Part shown: piece by piece, positions 34,078-49,000 of the stretch
How positions within the stretch are numbered: position 1 is the stretch's first letter
Layout: the number at the start of each line of letters is the position of its first letter
DNA from: Pristionchus mayeri
Lineage: Eukaryota > Nematoda > Chromadorea > Rhabditida > Neodiplogasteridae
Assembly (NCBI GenBank): GCA_036245805.1
Contig: BTRK01000004.1
Span: 18,662,001 to 18,726,000, forward strand
Direction of reading: 5' to 3'
DNA length: 64,000 bases
Program-made: the position numbers and the translations under genes
Notes under the pieces: model-generated
Databases searched by the model: none
The model's input: only the letters and a program-made list of their open reading frames with translations
Told to the model about the DNA's origin: nothing

Positions 34078-37000
34078 ATGTCTCGTCGCTGTCTATCATG
34101 GTGGTCTCTCTTCATAATATGGGGCTTGGCAATCGACTTCGTCGCCGGGAAGGTTAGTGAATACAAAAATGCTATTCGAAAAATATTTTCCTGAATCTGA
34201 AAATTGATATTAAGGAATCCGACCAAATCTGCCGATCGCTTTCCCCCCGTCCGTCCCACCTCTCGATCCCTCCGACTAGTCCAGGTGAGCCAATGATCAT
34301 AAATAATATTTTTATTTTATTTTGCACATGCAATTAGTGTTCCTCAGCTCCAGGAACCGTCTCGTCCGTCGTCTCATCCGAAACCTCGTCCGTCTCCATC
34401 TCGACTGCCTCCATGACTTCTCTCTCGGATCCCCCTCTGTCATCGAGTTCGCCGCCTACCTCTGCCGAGAATGTTCGTGGTAGTCACTGCGTAAATACGG
34501 ATACGTATCAGCAGAACGATTTATCTAATATTTTCAGCCGACCGCAATGACCACGATTTCAAACAAGGCGACTTCCCAGGCAGATTCGACTACTTCGTCT
34601 TCCACTCTTTACTCTTTCTTTCTAACCAATCAATGGTTGTAATCTCGCGATTTCAGGCTTCCCGCGTCCTCCGTTTCATCGACCACCGCTTCTACACAGT
34701 ACCATGAGACTGCTCCTACAAAGCAGTCCTCGTCGATGCCTGCTGCCGGCCAAGCATCAAAGTAAGAAACAGATTAATCAAATATACAAAAAAAAATCAA
34801 ATACGTATTATGTTTGTAAAATACAAATTTACACCGATATCACGCCTCTCACGAGAGAATCGAGCTGACTATGGCAATGGCCAAATCTTTTCTAATCAAT
34901 TTTGGGAAAAGGGGAGAAATAACGAATTGAGCTCTAACCGATTTTGGGTATCCTAAGGCATGCCTGAGTGCCCCCCGAAGTCTCATTGCTGAGACTTCAT
35001 TTTGGAGCTCCCTGCACCGGCTCGCATTTCGGCATCACTCACTTCAAAAGCCAATTTCTCGAAAACAGTGATTGATAGAGCGAAATTGACCTATGAGAGA
35101 CCCCAACTCATTTTTCAAGCTCTATCGTTCTATCAAAACCGTTTTCCCTAAAACCCATTTTTAACAGGGGTACACTGCAGGTAAATTCTCAAAATTATAG
35201 TTAAAGGAGTGCTCCGGGGAATATCCAGCCACCCGAACTGGCAAAAGGGTGTTGTAGAGGACACTCATCCGATCAGAGATCACTTTGTACGAAATGCTAC
35301 AGAAGCCTCTAAGAGTTGCTATGGCCTCTCAAAGCTTTGCAATCAGCGCAGGCAATGCGCGCAAATTCGAAAGTTTTTAAATTTGGGATACTGTACTGGG
35401 GAACAAGAGGGGTTCGAAAAGTGAAGATACTTTGGCAATAAACAGAAGCTTTGGGTGGGGGTCGAACCCACGACCGACGGATCGCAAGACAAATCCCTTA
35501 TCCACTAGGACACATGGTCAGATGTTCGCTGGCTGTCTGTGGTTCTCTATCTCCCCTCAAAATCCAACGGTCACCAACAAATACGGGTTAACTCTGGACA
35601 AAAAACAACTAACACTTTTACTAAAATATTCAGCACTTTCTTAGTGGAAGAATAAGAAGTTGATAAAGGATTGAAAGGATTAAAATATTGGAATTAGTGG
35701 TACTATTAGAGGAGCACCCTTCCTTACTCGCTCTGGATTACTGTAAGAAGAATTGTAGGCTTCCCTTCGAGTTTAAAGTGAGTTCAATGGTTTTTGTTTA
35801 TCACTGATTCAAAATATCAATAAAAGAACAACTTGAGGATTCAACAAATAATCGCGAACAACAAGGTGGAGCAACAAAAAAAACAACAAAACAAGATGGT
35901 CGATCCAGTGTACGCAGCCATGTTTCCATTAGCTCTTCCATATTCTTCGAAATCCCATTCCTTCACGAGATTCGATCTTCAAGGATCGAAGTTCTTCTGA
36001 ACTTGGACGAATCCCACGGCCTTGAACGCCCTGAAAGTAGAGAGTTGTGCGGGGAGTCGTTAAACAATTTTCCCGAAGGCATGCCAGTATCAAAAGCATG
36101 AATCCTCCACTATCCTATACCGATATATAAAGTGCAGTGTGATAGCGTCTATTTGGATATGCAATCGGTCATGAAACAGAGAGCGCGCGTAAACACTCTG
36201 GTTTCTTCCAACCAGTAGGTGGGCCACTCCCCCACCACTGTATCCCAACTAACACTTTTACTAAAATATTGACTAGTGGATGAGGAATTGCCCATCTAAT
36301 GGTTGGAAGGAACCAGAGCAGGCATCGCCACGAGTGATTGCGAAACCTACTCTACTGGCACGGGAGCACCCGCGAAAGGCGGGGGAGCGATCGGGATAGT
36401 TTATTATTTAAAAAAAGGAACAGGGTGGTACATTGTCCCTGTAGGCAGTGGCACCGGGCTCGATCCATTACTTTCAGCTTCTCGTAGAGGCCCGAGCTTT
36501 TCTCCGTCTGCAAGAGGGAAATATTATTGGCAAGATGATGACAAAGGAAAAAACGGAAGGGAAAAAACAAGTAAAGAAACAGACGAAATTACAGTAGATT
36601 GAACAAGGAAAAGTGCTGACCTAGAGCGACCAGATGTCGTTGTCGAGCGAGATCTTGGTGGCGCCAGCGACGAGTCCTGCAACATCATCACTTGCGAAGG
36701 TGATTTATGAACGAATATTGTATTTTTTTCTACAAATGCCATATAAGTGCATTTGGAACTAGTAATAAACAAATAAATCCACAAAAGTACCTGAGTGTGG
36801 ACGATTCACCGCACCGCCGATACCTTCCGTGATGTTCTTCACTCCAGGAGTCGGGGCGTCCTAGAAGCAGACACAATATATTGAGTGGGAAGTCTATTCT
36901 CTGGTTGTTCTATGGTCTCTGGTCCGAGTTTTCGCGTCGCAAAAGTAAATTAGTTGTAAGACTCTCACCCTACTTCCAAAAAGTAAATTACCTCAGTAGT

Positions 37001-40000
37001 AGGATACTTTTTTAAGCAGAATATTTATTCTAATAGTACCCTACATATTATGATTTATCATAAGAACCAACCGGATACGCCTCTTGCGTGGTATTGGGTG
37101 AGGACAACGTGATAGGACAAGTGGCGACTCACTTTTAGCAATCCGCCAATTGGATTCCTTCCTGCGCTTCTTCGCTTCTCCATGGTCACGCACTCGTATG
37201 TTGAATTCCTCGCGTTCCTCTGGATATAAACCAAGATAAATAATCGAAAAACGATAATTAGATACCGATTAAACAGTAACGACAATACATGATAACAAAG
37301 AGAGTGGGAAAATAACATGATCACCTAACAACTGGGGCTCCAGCGCAGGTCGAGTGAGTCAACTACAGCTTGGAAAAGCTTCATACTAATAAAAAAAGAT
37401 GCCAAGAAAAGATTTATATAATATAAGAGCTATTTAACGCTTTTCCCAATCAAAATCGCGTTTAGAATGGTCAGAAAAACGCGTTACATTGCTACGTCGA
37501 AATTCGAACGATTTTGGTGCTCCAAGTAAGTTAACGCTATAAAAATCGATATAGTACGCATCACATTATCACAATTCAATAAACGCGGAATGAAAATAAA
37601 GCAAAAACAAATTTTAGAAGAGGAAAACTGATGCTCGAATGACGGGTTCAGTTTGCGATTTGTTGGCTACTTGCCAAGCCACTACCGTACTCACTTGAGA
37701 GCGCTAAATTTTCGTTGCAAGAGCTTTCATGTATGAATTCCCCGGAGCACTCCTTTAAAGCAGCAGCTCATTTTTTGCATTAGATGCAGCTCAGTGATAG
37801 CTTTCCAATGAATGGTTTGCGAAAAAATACGAACAATTGGGTACGAGTCACACCCTGTGAACTTTGACCGATTCGTTTGAACATTATTTTCAACAGAATA
37901 TTTCATTCCACACCGCTCATTTTGGAGCGTGCGATCGAAAATGATCGGTTTTTGATCGGAATTCCTGTTGAAAATAAACTTCAAACGATTCAGACGATCT
38001 TTAACGGGCGTAATTCCCCCCAAGTGTTCGTATTTTTTTCGCAAACCACTCATTTGAAAGCTCTCGCTGAGCTGCATCTGATGCGAAAATTGGAGCTGCT
38101 GCTTTACCTACATTTTCGAGAAAATTGACCTGCAGTGTACTACTGTTAAAATGTGGATTTATAGAAAACGGTTTTGATAGATCGATAGAGAAAAATGAGT
38201 TGGGGTCACTCAGAGGGCAATTTCGCTCTATCTATCACTGTTTTCGAGAAATTGGCTCTTGAAGTGAGTGATGCCGAAATGCGACCCGGTGCAGGGAGCC
38301 CCAAAATGAAATCTGAACAATGAGATTTCGGGGGGCACTCAGGCATACCTCAGGATGCCCAAAATCGGCTAGAGCTCAATTAGCGATTCCCCCCCCCCCC
38401 CCGCCCCTATTCCCAAGATTCGCGATTTTAGCTCGATTCTCTTGTGAATGCATGATATCAGGCATCACATGAGAGAATAGAGCTGACCCAGGGAGTGTGA
38501 GAAAAATCGTGAGATTGGTTCTTGCCATTTTTGACCATGCCTGGGCATGCCTATGAGACCCCCACAGTCTCTACTTTAATACTTCATTTTGGTGCTGCAT
38601 ACACTAGGTCGGCTATCTGCTGTTCCACCTTTGGCAGTGGTTTTCACGGTTCTACTGAAAGATATACGAAAATTGTCCTCTGAGTGACCTCAACTCATTT
38701 TTCGAGTTCTACCAATTTTTAACAGTGGTACATTGCAAGCCAATTTTCTCAAAAGTCTATGTAAACGCGCAAAGTAACTTTTCACAGTGCGCGCTCTTAA
38801 TAGCGAGTGTTCGAATGATGTACTGGCGCCACAAATACTTTTTTTTAGATTTTCGATCGTTTGAATTCACTTCATTCCGCCCCATACTGCTCGTGAAAGT
38901 GCACGAGCAAAGCAATGGAAAGGGACAATGGAATGATTCGAAACACGAGCGGTGTGGGGCGGAATTAAGTGATTACAAACGATCGAAAATCTTAATATGA
39001 ACATAAGCGACGTCTAAGAAACAGTATTTGTGGCGCAAGAACATCATTTGAAAGCTCGGTATGAAGTGCGTGCGCTGATGAAAATTTAATTTGTGCGTTT
39101 ACCTACTCTTGTGAGAAAATTGTCTTGCAATGTACCACTGTTAAATATGGGTTTTAGAGAAATTGGTTTCGATAGATCGATAGAGCTCGAAAAGTGAGTT
39201 GGGATCACTCAGAGGACAATTTTCGTATATCTATAGAAAAAGTAGAACCGTGAAAACCACTGCCAAAGGTGGAGCAGTCGACAGCGGACACTGTGTAGGC
39301 AGTGCCAAAATGAAGTATGGAAATCGGGACTTTGGGGGTCACTTAAACATGCCCAGGGATGGTCAAAACTGGCAAGAACCAATTTCACGATTATTCTCCC
39401 AGTCCCTGGAATGGCGATTCTAGCTCGATTGTCTCGTGAGATGCGTGATATGGTGTAATTGTCCCACTTGCGATCATAAATATTTGCAGCACCGTCACGA
39501 CCCGCAATGCTCCGATTTCTACACAATCGGAGCTTCATGCTACTGCCGCTGCCACAGTGACGTCACCCCAGTCGAGTTCCGCCCATTCATCCACTGCGAG
39601 TCTGTCTACTGCAAGTGTCTCGTCTTCGGTCTCCTCGTCGTCGTCATCTTCGTCCTCCCGATCCTCCCTCCCATCCATTCACTCGGATCCATGGACCACC
39701 ACCCATACGACGACCCCCGCAAGTACTTCAGCTGCAGTTAGATCCTCTCCTTCCATAACTCCAACGACCACAACTGTGCAGACTTCGGTGATTCCCTCAA
39801 GTACTACGGAGAAGCCCACGAAAGGTAGAGTGATAAATTAATTCCTAGACAACTGTTCATTTGCCAATTTCAGAAGCGACGATCCCTCAGACTCTGCCCA
39901 CGTCGACTGATGGCCGCCCTCTCACTACAGGTACAACGATAGTGAGAGTGATGAATACATCGAGAAATAGTCAAGCAATTACTACTTTCAGAAACGAGAT

Positions 40001-43000
40001 CGAGTGCGATACCTCCCACGAGAACCACTGGACACTCAACTATGATGACGACTGAAAGAGGTGCACTTGAGAGTGAGTTGCTCTTCCCATAATTGAGTCT
40101 ACATTGGTTATATTCAGGCTCGATCCACTCGTCTTCCGGCAGAACGACTTTCAAAGGTACATTCGGTTTAAATTTAAGAAAATTAATGTGAATACTTATG
40201 ATACTATGGCTCTCTTATCAGGGACGACTGGTGGCTCTTCGACTCTGACATCGATCTCCTACTCCTCCGGCACTCCCTCGATTGATACTCAGTCAACTGG
40301 ATCTCCCTCCTCCGTCGCTCCCTCCGTTCAGACTTCCGCAGGTTCATCTAGTGTCTGAATGGAACAACTGAAACCAAAGATTAACTAACATGGTAAATTA
40401 CTTTTTTTCAGAATCCGGCACTCGCTCCTCGACTTTCGGAAGCACTGCAACTCAAACTCCTGGATCAGAGTCATCTACCACGCCCGTTACCCCATCCACA
40501 ACTGGTAAAGAAGGTAATGTGAGAGAGAGAGAGAGGAGGAGGAGGAGGAGGAGGAGGAGGAGGAAGGAGAAAAAAAGAGAAAGGGAGGCTATCACTGATT
40601 TCAGGAACGATGAGTGCCGAGAAGAAGTCAACGAAGACGGCAGAAGGAGCCCCCTCGACTGGAATCACAGGTAATGTGTGAGACAGAGAGAGGGGAGGGA
40701 AGGGGGGGGGGTGAAAGAGAGAGAGAAATAGATCAACAATCAGAGATTGCAGGCACGAAGGGCACCCAGGAGACGTCCACGAAGACAAGAGGAGGATCCC
40801 CCACTACTCCGAGAACCAAGAAGCCTGCTGCAACGGTCTCCTTCACTCGAGCAGGTAAGTTGAGTTCGAAAAAAAGTAAAATATCATGCAAATTAACACA
40901 CCTCTTTTTGTCCAACTCACTCTCTTTAATAGTGGGAACGGTGAATTGACGCAGTAAAAACATGATACTTTCATCTTTCATACTCGATCAGCTCTCTTGC
41001 AAAGAGATTCCCCCTCCTTACAATCATATTCGCCGTTGGTAACTCTAAGCAAATTTATTGATATTGAGAGATAAAATTACAGATCCGAGATCGGTGACCT
41101 CACATCTGCCAACCACCAATTACAATTTCGTGAGTGAATTGTCGTGGGTGATGTCGTGACGTGTTCTCTATTTCTATTATATTGCCAACGTGATCTCTCT
41201 TCTTCTCTCCTCATTCATCGATTGCTCGCTCGCGTCCGATGGCACTTGCCGATGAACTGATCATGATTTGGGTTCTGAACCGAAGAACCTTCCAATAACA
41301 TGATTAGATCTTGCATTATCATTGTGATCTCTCATCTTCTCTCCTCATTCATCGATTGCTCGTTCGCGTCCGATGGCACTTGCTGCTGAACTGATCATGT
41401 TTTGGGTTCTAAACCGAAGAACCTTCGAATAATATGATTAGATCTTGCATTGTCAACGTGATCTCTCTTATTCTCTCCTCATTCATCGATTGCTCGCTCG
41501 CGTCCGATGGCACTTGCTGATGAACTGATCATGTTTTGGGTTCTAAACCGAAGAACCTTCCAATTACATGATTAGATTTTGCATTGTCAACGTGATCTCT
41601 CTTCTTCTCTCCTCATTCATCGATTGCTCGCTCGCGTCCGATGGCACTTGCTGATGAACTGATCATGTTTTGGGTTCTAAACCGAAGAACCTTCCAATTA
41701 CATGATAAGATCTTGCATTGTCAACGTGATCTCTCTTCTTCTCTCCTCATTCATCGATTGCTCGCTCGCGTCCGATGGCACTTGCTGATGAACTGATCAT
41801 GTTTTGGGTTCTAAACCGAAGAACCTTCCAATTGCATGATTAGATCTTGCATTGTCATCGTGATCTCTCTTCTTCTCTCATCATTCATCGATTGCTCGCT
41901 CGCGTCCGATGGCACTTGCTGCTGACCTGATCATGTTTTTGGTTCTAAACCGAAGAACCTTCCAATAACATGATTAGATCTTGCATTGTCATTGTGATCT
42001 CTCATCTTCTCTCCTCATTCATCGATTGCTCGCTCGCGTCCGATGGCACTTGCTGCTGAACTGATCATGTTTTGGGTTCTAAACCGAAGAACCTTCCAAT
42101 TACATGATTAGATCTTGCATTGTCATTGTGATCTCTCATCTTCTCTCCTCATTCATCGATTGCTCGCTCGCGTCCGATGGCACTTGCTGATGAACTGATC
42201 ATGTTTTGGGTTCTAAACCGAAGAACCTTCCAATTACATGATTAGATTTTGCATTGTCAACGTGATCTCTCTTCTTCTCTCCTCATTCATCGATTGCTCG
42301 CTCGCGTCCGATGGCACTTGCTGATGAACTGATCATGTTTTGGGTTCTAAACCGAAGAACCTTCCAATTACATGATTTGATCTTGCATTGTCATCGTGAT
42401 CTCTCTTCTTCTCTCATCATTCATCGATTGCTCGCTCGCGTCCGATGGCACTTGCTGATGAACTGATCATGTTTTTGGTTCTAAACCGAAGAACCTTCCA
42501 ATAACATGATTTGATCTTGCATTGTCATTGTGATCTCTCATCTTCTCTCATCATTCATCGATTGCTCGCTCGCGTCCGATGGCACTTGCTGATGAACTGA
42601 TCATGTTTTGGGTTCTAAACCGAAGAACCTTCCAATTGCATGATTAGATCTTGCATTGTCATCGTGATCTCTCTTCTTCTCTCATCATTCATCGATTGCT
42701 CGCTCGCGTCCGATGGCACTTGCTGCTGACCTCATCATGTTTTTGGTTCTAAACCGAAGAACCTTCCAATTGCATGATTAGATCTTGCATTGTCAACGTG
42801 ATCTCTCTTCTTCTCTCCTCATTCATCGATTGCTCGCTCGCGTCCGATGGCACTTGCTGCTGAACTGATCATGTTTTGGGTTCTAAACCGAAGAACCTTC
42901 GAATAATATGATTAGATCTTGCATTGTCAACGTGATCTCTCATCTTCTCTCCTCATTCATCGATTGCTCGCTCGCGTCCGATGGCACTTGCTGATGAACT

Positions 43001-46000
43001 GATCATGTTTTGGATTCTAAACCGAAGAACCTTCCAATTGCATGATTAGATCTTGCATTGTCATTGTGATCTCTCATCTTCTCTCCTCATTCATCGATTG
43101 CTCGCTCGCGTCCGATGGCACTTGCTGATGAACTGATCATGTTTTGGGTTCTAAACCGAAGAACCTTCCAATTGCATGATTAGATCTTGCATTGTCCTTG
43201 TGATCTCTCATCTTCTCTCCTCATTCATCGATTGCTCGCTGGCGTCCGATGGCACTTGCTGATGAACTGATCATGTTTTGGGTTCTAAACCGAAGAACCT
43301 TCCAATTACATGATTAGATCTTGCATTATCATTGAGATCTCTCATCTTCTCTCCTCATTCATCGATTGCTCGCTCGCGTCCGATGGCACTTGCTGCTGAA
43401 CTGATCATGTTTTGGGTTCTAAACCGAAGAACCTTCCAATTACATGATTAGATCTTGCATTGTCATTGTGATCTCTCATCTTCTCTCCTCATTCATCGAT
43501 TGCTCGCTCGCGTCCGATGGCACTTGCTGATGAACTGATCATGTTTTGGGTTCTAAACCGAAGAACCTTCCAATTACATGATTAGATTTTGCATTGTCAA
43601 CGTGATCTCTCTTCTTCTCTCCTCATTCATCGATTGCTCGCTCGCGTCCGATGGCACTTGCTGATGAACTGATCATGTTTTGGGTTCTAAACCGAAGAAC
43701 CTTCCAATTACATGATTTGATCTTGCATTGTCATCGTGATCTCTCTTCTTCTCTCATCATTCATCGATTGCTCGCTCGCGTCCGATGGCACTTGCTGATG
43801 AACTGATCATGTTTTTGGTTCTAAACCGAAGAACCTTCCAATAACATGATTTGATCTTGCATTGTCATTGTGATCTCTCATCTTCTCTCATCATTCATCG
43901 ATTGCTCGCTCGCGTCCGATGGCACTTGCTGATGAACTGATCATGTTTTGGGTTCTAAACCGAAGAACCTTCCAATTGCATGATTAGATCTTGCATTGTC
44001 ATCGTGATCTCTCTTCTTCTCTCATCATTCATCGATTGCTCGCTCGCGTCCGATGGCACTTGCTGCTGACCTCATCATGTTTTTGGTTCTAAACCGAAGA
44101 ACCTTCCAATTGCATGATTAGATCTTGCATTGTCAACGTGATCTCTCTTCTTCTCTCCTCATTCATCGATTGCTCGCTCGCGTCCGATGGCACTTGCTGC
44201 TGAACTGATCATGTTTTGGGTTCTAAACCGAAGAACCTTCGAATAATATGATTAGATCTTGCATTGTCAACGTGATCTCTCTTCTTCTCTCCTCATTCAT
44301 CGATTGCTCGCTCGCGTCCGATGGCACTTGCTGCTGAACTGATCATGTTTTGGGTTCTAAACCGAAGAACCTTCGAATAATATGATTAGATCTTGCATTG
44401 TCAACGTGATCTCTCTTCTTCTCTCCTCATTCATCGATTGCTCGCTCGCGTCCGATGGCACTTGCTGATGAACTGATCATGTTTTGGGTTCTAAACCGAA
44501 GAACCTTCCAATTACATGATTAGATTTTGCATTGTCAACGTGATCTCTCTTCTTCTCTCCTCATTCATCGATTGCTCGCTCGCGTCCGATGGCACTTGCT
44601 GATGAACTGATCATGTTTTGGGTTCTAAACCGAAGAACCTTCCAATTACATGATAAGATCTTGCATTGTCAACGTGATCTCTCTTCTTCTCTCCTCATTC
44701 ATCGATTGCTCGCTCGCGTCCGATGGCACTTGCTGATGAACTGATCATGTTTTGGGTTCTAAACCGAAGAACCTTCCAATTGCATGATTAGATCTTGCAT
44801 TGTCATCGTGATCTCTCTTCTTCTCTCATCATTCATCGATTGCTCGCTCGCGTCCGATGGCACTTGCTGCTGACCTGATCATGTTTTTGGTTCTAAACCG
44901 AAGAACCTTCCAATAACATGATTAGATCTTGCATTGTCATTGTGATCTCTCATCTTCTCTCCTCATTCATCGATTGCTCGCTCGCGTCCGATGGCACTTG
45001 CTGATGAACTGATCATGTTTTGGGTTCTAAACCGAAGAACCTTCCAATTACATGATTAGATCTTGCATTGTCAACGTGATATCTCTTCTTCTCTCCTCAT
45101 TCATCGATTGCTCGCTCGCGTCCGATGGCACTTGCTGATGAACTGATCATGTTTTGGGTTCTAAACCGAAGAACCTTCCAATTACATGATAAGATCTTGC
45201 ATTGTCAATGTGATCTCTCTTCTTCTCTCCTCATTCATCGATTGCTCGCTCGCGTCCGATGGCACTTGCTGATGAACTGATCATGTTTTGGGTTCTAAAC
45301 CGAAGAACCTTCCAATTGCATGATTAGATCTTGCATTGTCATCGTGATCTCTCTTCTTCTCTCATCATTCATCGATTGCTCGCTCGCGTCCGATGGCACT
45401 TGCTGCTGACCTCATCATGTTTTTGGTTCTAAACCGAAGAACCTTCCAATTGCATGATTAGATCTTGCATTGTCAACGTGATCTCTCTTCTTCTCTCCTC
45501 ATTCATCGATTGCTCGCTCGCGTCCGATGGCACTTGCTGATGAACTGATCATGTTTTGGGTTCTAAACCGAAGAACCTTCCAATTACATGATAAGATCTT
45601 GCATTGTCAACGTGATCTCTCTTCTTCTCTCCTCATTCATCGATTGCTCGCTCGCGTCCGATGGCACTTGCTGATAAACTGATCATGTCTTTGGTTCTAA
45701 ACCGAAGAACCTTCCAATAACATGATTAGATCTTGCATTGTCATTGTGATCTCTCTTCTTCTCTCCTCATTCATCGATTGCTCGCTCGCGTCCGATGGCA
45801 CTTGCTGATGAACTGATCATGTTTTGGATTCTAAACCGAAGAACCTTCCAATTGCATGATTAGATCTTGCATTGTCATTGTGATCTCTCATCTTCTCTCC
45901 TCATTCATCGATTGCTCGCTCGCGTCCGATGGCACTTGCTGATGAACTGATCATGTTTTGGGTTCTAAACCGAAGAACCTTCCAATTGCATGATTAGATC

Positions 46001-49000
46001 TTGCATTGTCCTTGTGATCTCTCATCTTCTCTCCTCATTCATCGATTGCTCGCTGGCGTCCGATGGCACTTGCTGATGAACTGATCATGTTTTGGGTTCT
46101 AAACCGAAGAACCTTCCAATTACATGATTAGATCTTGCATTATCATTGAGATCTCTCATCTTCTCTCCTCATTCATCGATTGCTCGCTCGCGTCCGATGG
46201 CACTTGCTGCTGAACTGATCATGTTTTGGGTTCTAAACCGAAGAACCTTCCAATTACATGATTAGATCTTGCATTGTCATTGTGATCTCTCATCTTCTCT
46301 CCTCATTCATCGATTGCTCGCTCGCGTCCGATGGCACTTGCTGATGAACTGATCATGTTTTGGGTTCTAAACCGAAGAACCTTCCAATTACATGATTAGA
46401 TTTTGCATTGTCAACGTGATCTCTCTTCTTCTCTCCTCATTCATCGATTGCTCGCTCGCGTCCGATGGCACTTGCTGATGAACTGATCATGTTTTGGGTT
46501 CTAAACCGAAGAACCTTCCAATTACATGATTTGATCTTGCATTGTCATCGTGATCTCTCTTCTTCTCTCATCATTCATCGATTGCTCGCTCGCGTCCGAT
46601 GGCACTTGCTGATGAACTGATCATGTTTTTGGTTCTAAACCGAAGAACCTTCCAATAACATGATTTGATCTTGCATTGTCATTGTGATCTCTCATCTTCT
46701 CTCATCATTCATCGATTGCTCGCTCGCGTCCGATGGCACTTGCTGCTGACCTGATCATGTTTTTGGTTCTAAACCGAAGAACCTTCCAATAACATGATTT
46801 GATCTTGCATTGTCATCGTGATCTCTCTTCTTCTCTCATCATTCATCGATTGCTCGCTCGCGTCCGATGGCACTTGCTGCTGACCTGATCATGTTTTTGG
46901 TTCTAAACCGAAGAACCTTCCAATAACATGATTAGATCTTGCATTGTCATTGTGATCTCTCATCTTCTCTCATCATTCATCGATTGCTCGCTCGCGTCCG
47001 ATGGCACTTGCTGCTGACCTGATCATGTTTTTGGTTCTAAACCGAAGAACCTTCCAATTGCATGATTAGATCTTGCATTGTCATTGTGATCTCTCATCTT
47101 CTCTCCTCATTCATCGATTGCTCGCTCGCGTCCGATGGCACTTGCTGATGAACTGATCATGTTTTGGGTTCTAAACCGAAGAACCTTCCAATTGCATGAT
47201 TAGATCTTGCATTGTCCTTGTGATCTCTCATCTTCTCTCCTCATTCATCGATTGCTCGCTGGCGTCCGATGGCACTTGCTGATGAACTGATCATGTTTTG
47301 GGTTCTAAACCGAAGAACCTTCCAATTACATGATTAGATCTTGCATTGTCATTGTGATCTCTCATCTTCTCTCCTCATTCATCGATTGCTCGCTCGCGTC
47401 CGATGGCACTTGCTGCTGACCTGATCATGTTTTTGGTTCTAAACCGAAGAACCTTCCAATTACATGATTAGATTTTGCATTGTCAACGTGATCTCTCTTC
47501 TTCTCTCCTCATTCATCGATTGCTCGCTCGCGTCCGATGGCACTTGCTGATGAACTGATCATGTTTTGGGTTCTAAACCGAAGAACCTTCCAATTACATG
47601 ATTTGATCTTGCATTGTCATCGTGATCTCTCTTCTTCTCTCATCATTCATCGATTGCTCGCTCGCGTCCGATGGCACTTGCTGATGAACTGATCATGTTT
47701 TTGGTTCTAAACCGAAGAACCTTCCAATAACATGATTTGATCTTGCATTGTCATTGTGATCTCTCATCTTCTCTCATCATTCATCGATTGCTCGCTCGCG
47801 TCCGATGGCACTTGCTGCTGACCTGATCATGTTTTTGGTTCTAAACCGAAGAACCTTCCAATAACATGATTTGATCTTGCATTGTCATCGTGATCTCTCT
47901 TCTTCTCTCATCATTCATCGATTGCTCGCTCGCGTCCGATGGCACTTGCTGATGAACTGATCATGTTTTTGGTTCTAAACCGAAGAACCTTCCAATAACA
48001 TGATTAGATCTTGCATTGTCATTGTGATCTCTCTTCTTCTCTCCTCATTCATCGATTGCTCGCTCGCGTCCGATGGCACTTGCTGCTGACCTGATCATGT
48101 TTTTGGTTCTAAACCGAAGAACCTTCCAATAACATGATTAGATCTTGCATTGTCATTGTGATCTCTCATCTTCTCTCATCATTCATCGATTGCTCGCTCG
48201 CGTCCGATGGCACTTGCTGCTGACCTGATCATGTTTTTGGTTCTAAACCGAAGAACCTTCCAATAACATGATTAGATCTTGCATTGTCATTGTGATCTCT
48301 CATCTTCTCTCATCATTCATCGATTGCTCGCTCGCGTCCGATGGCACTTGCTGCTGACCTGATCATGTTTTTGGTTCTAAACCGAAGAACCTTCCAATTG
48401 CATGATTAGATCTTGCATTGTCATTGTGATCTCTCATCTTCTCTCATCATTCATCGATTGCTCGCTCGCGTCCGATGGCACTTGCTGATGAACTGATCAT
48501 GTTTTGGATTCTAAACCGAAGAACCTTCCAATTGCATGATTAGATCTTGCATTGTCATTGTGATCTCTCATCTTCTCTCCTCATTCATCGATTGCTCGCT
48601 CGCGTCCGATGGCACTTGCTGCTGACCTGATCATGTTTTTGGTTCTAAACCGAAGAACCTTCCAATTGCATGATTAGATCTTGCATTGTCATTGTGATCT
48701 CTCATCTTCTCTCCTCATTCATCGATTGCTCGCTCGCGTCCGATGGCACTTGCTGATGAACTGATCATGTTTTGGGTTCTAAACCGAAGAACCTTCCAAT
48801 TACATGATTAGATTTTGCATTGTCAACGTGATCTCTCTTCTTCTCTCCTCATTCATCGATTGCTCGCTCGCGTCCGATGGCACTTGCTGATGAACTGATC
48901 ATGTTTTGGGTTCTAAACCGAAGAACCTTCCAATTGCATGATTAGATCTTGCATTGTCATTGTGATCTCTCATCTTCTCTCCTCATTCATCGATTGCTCG

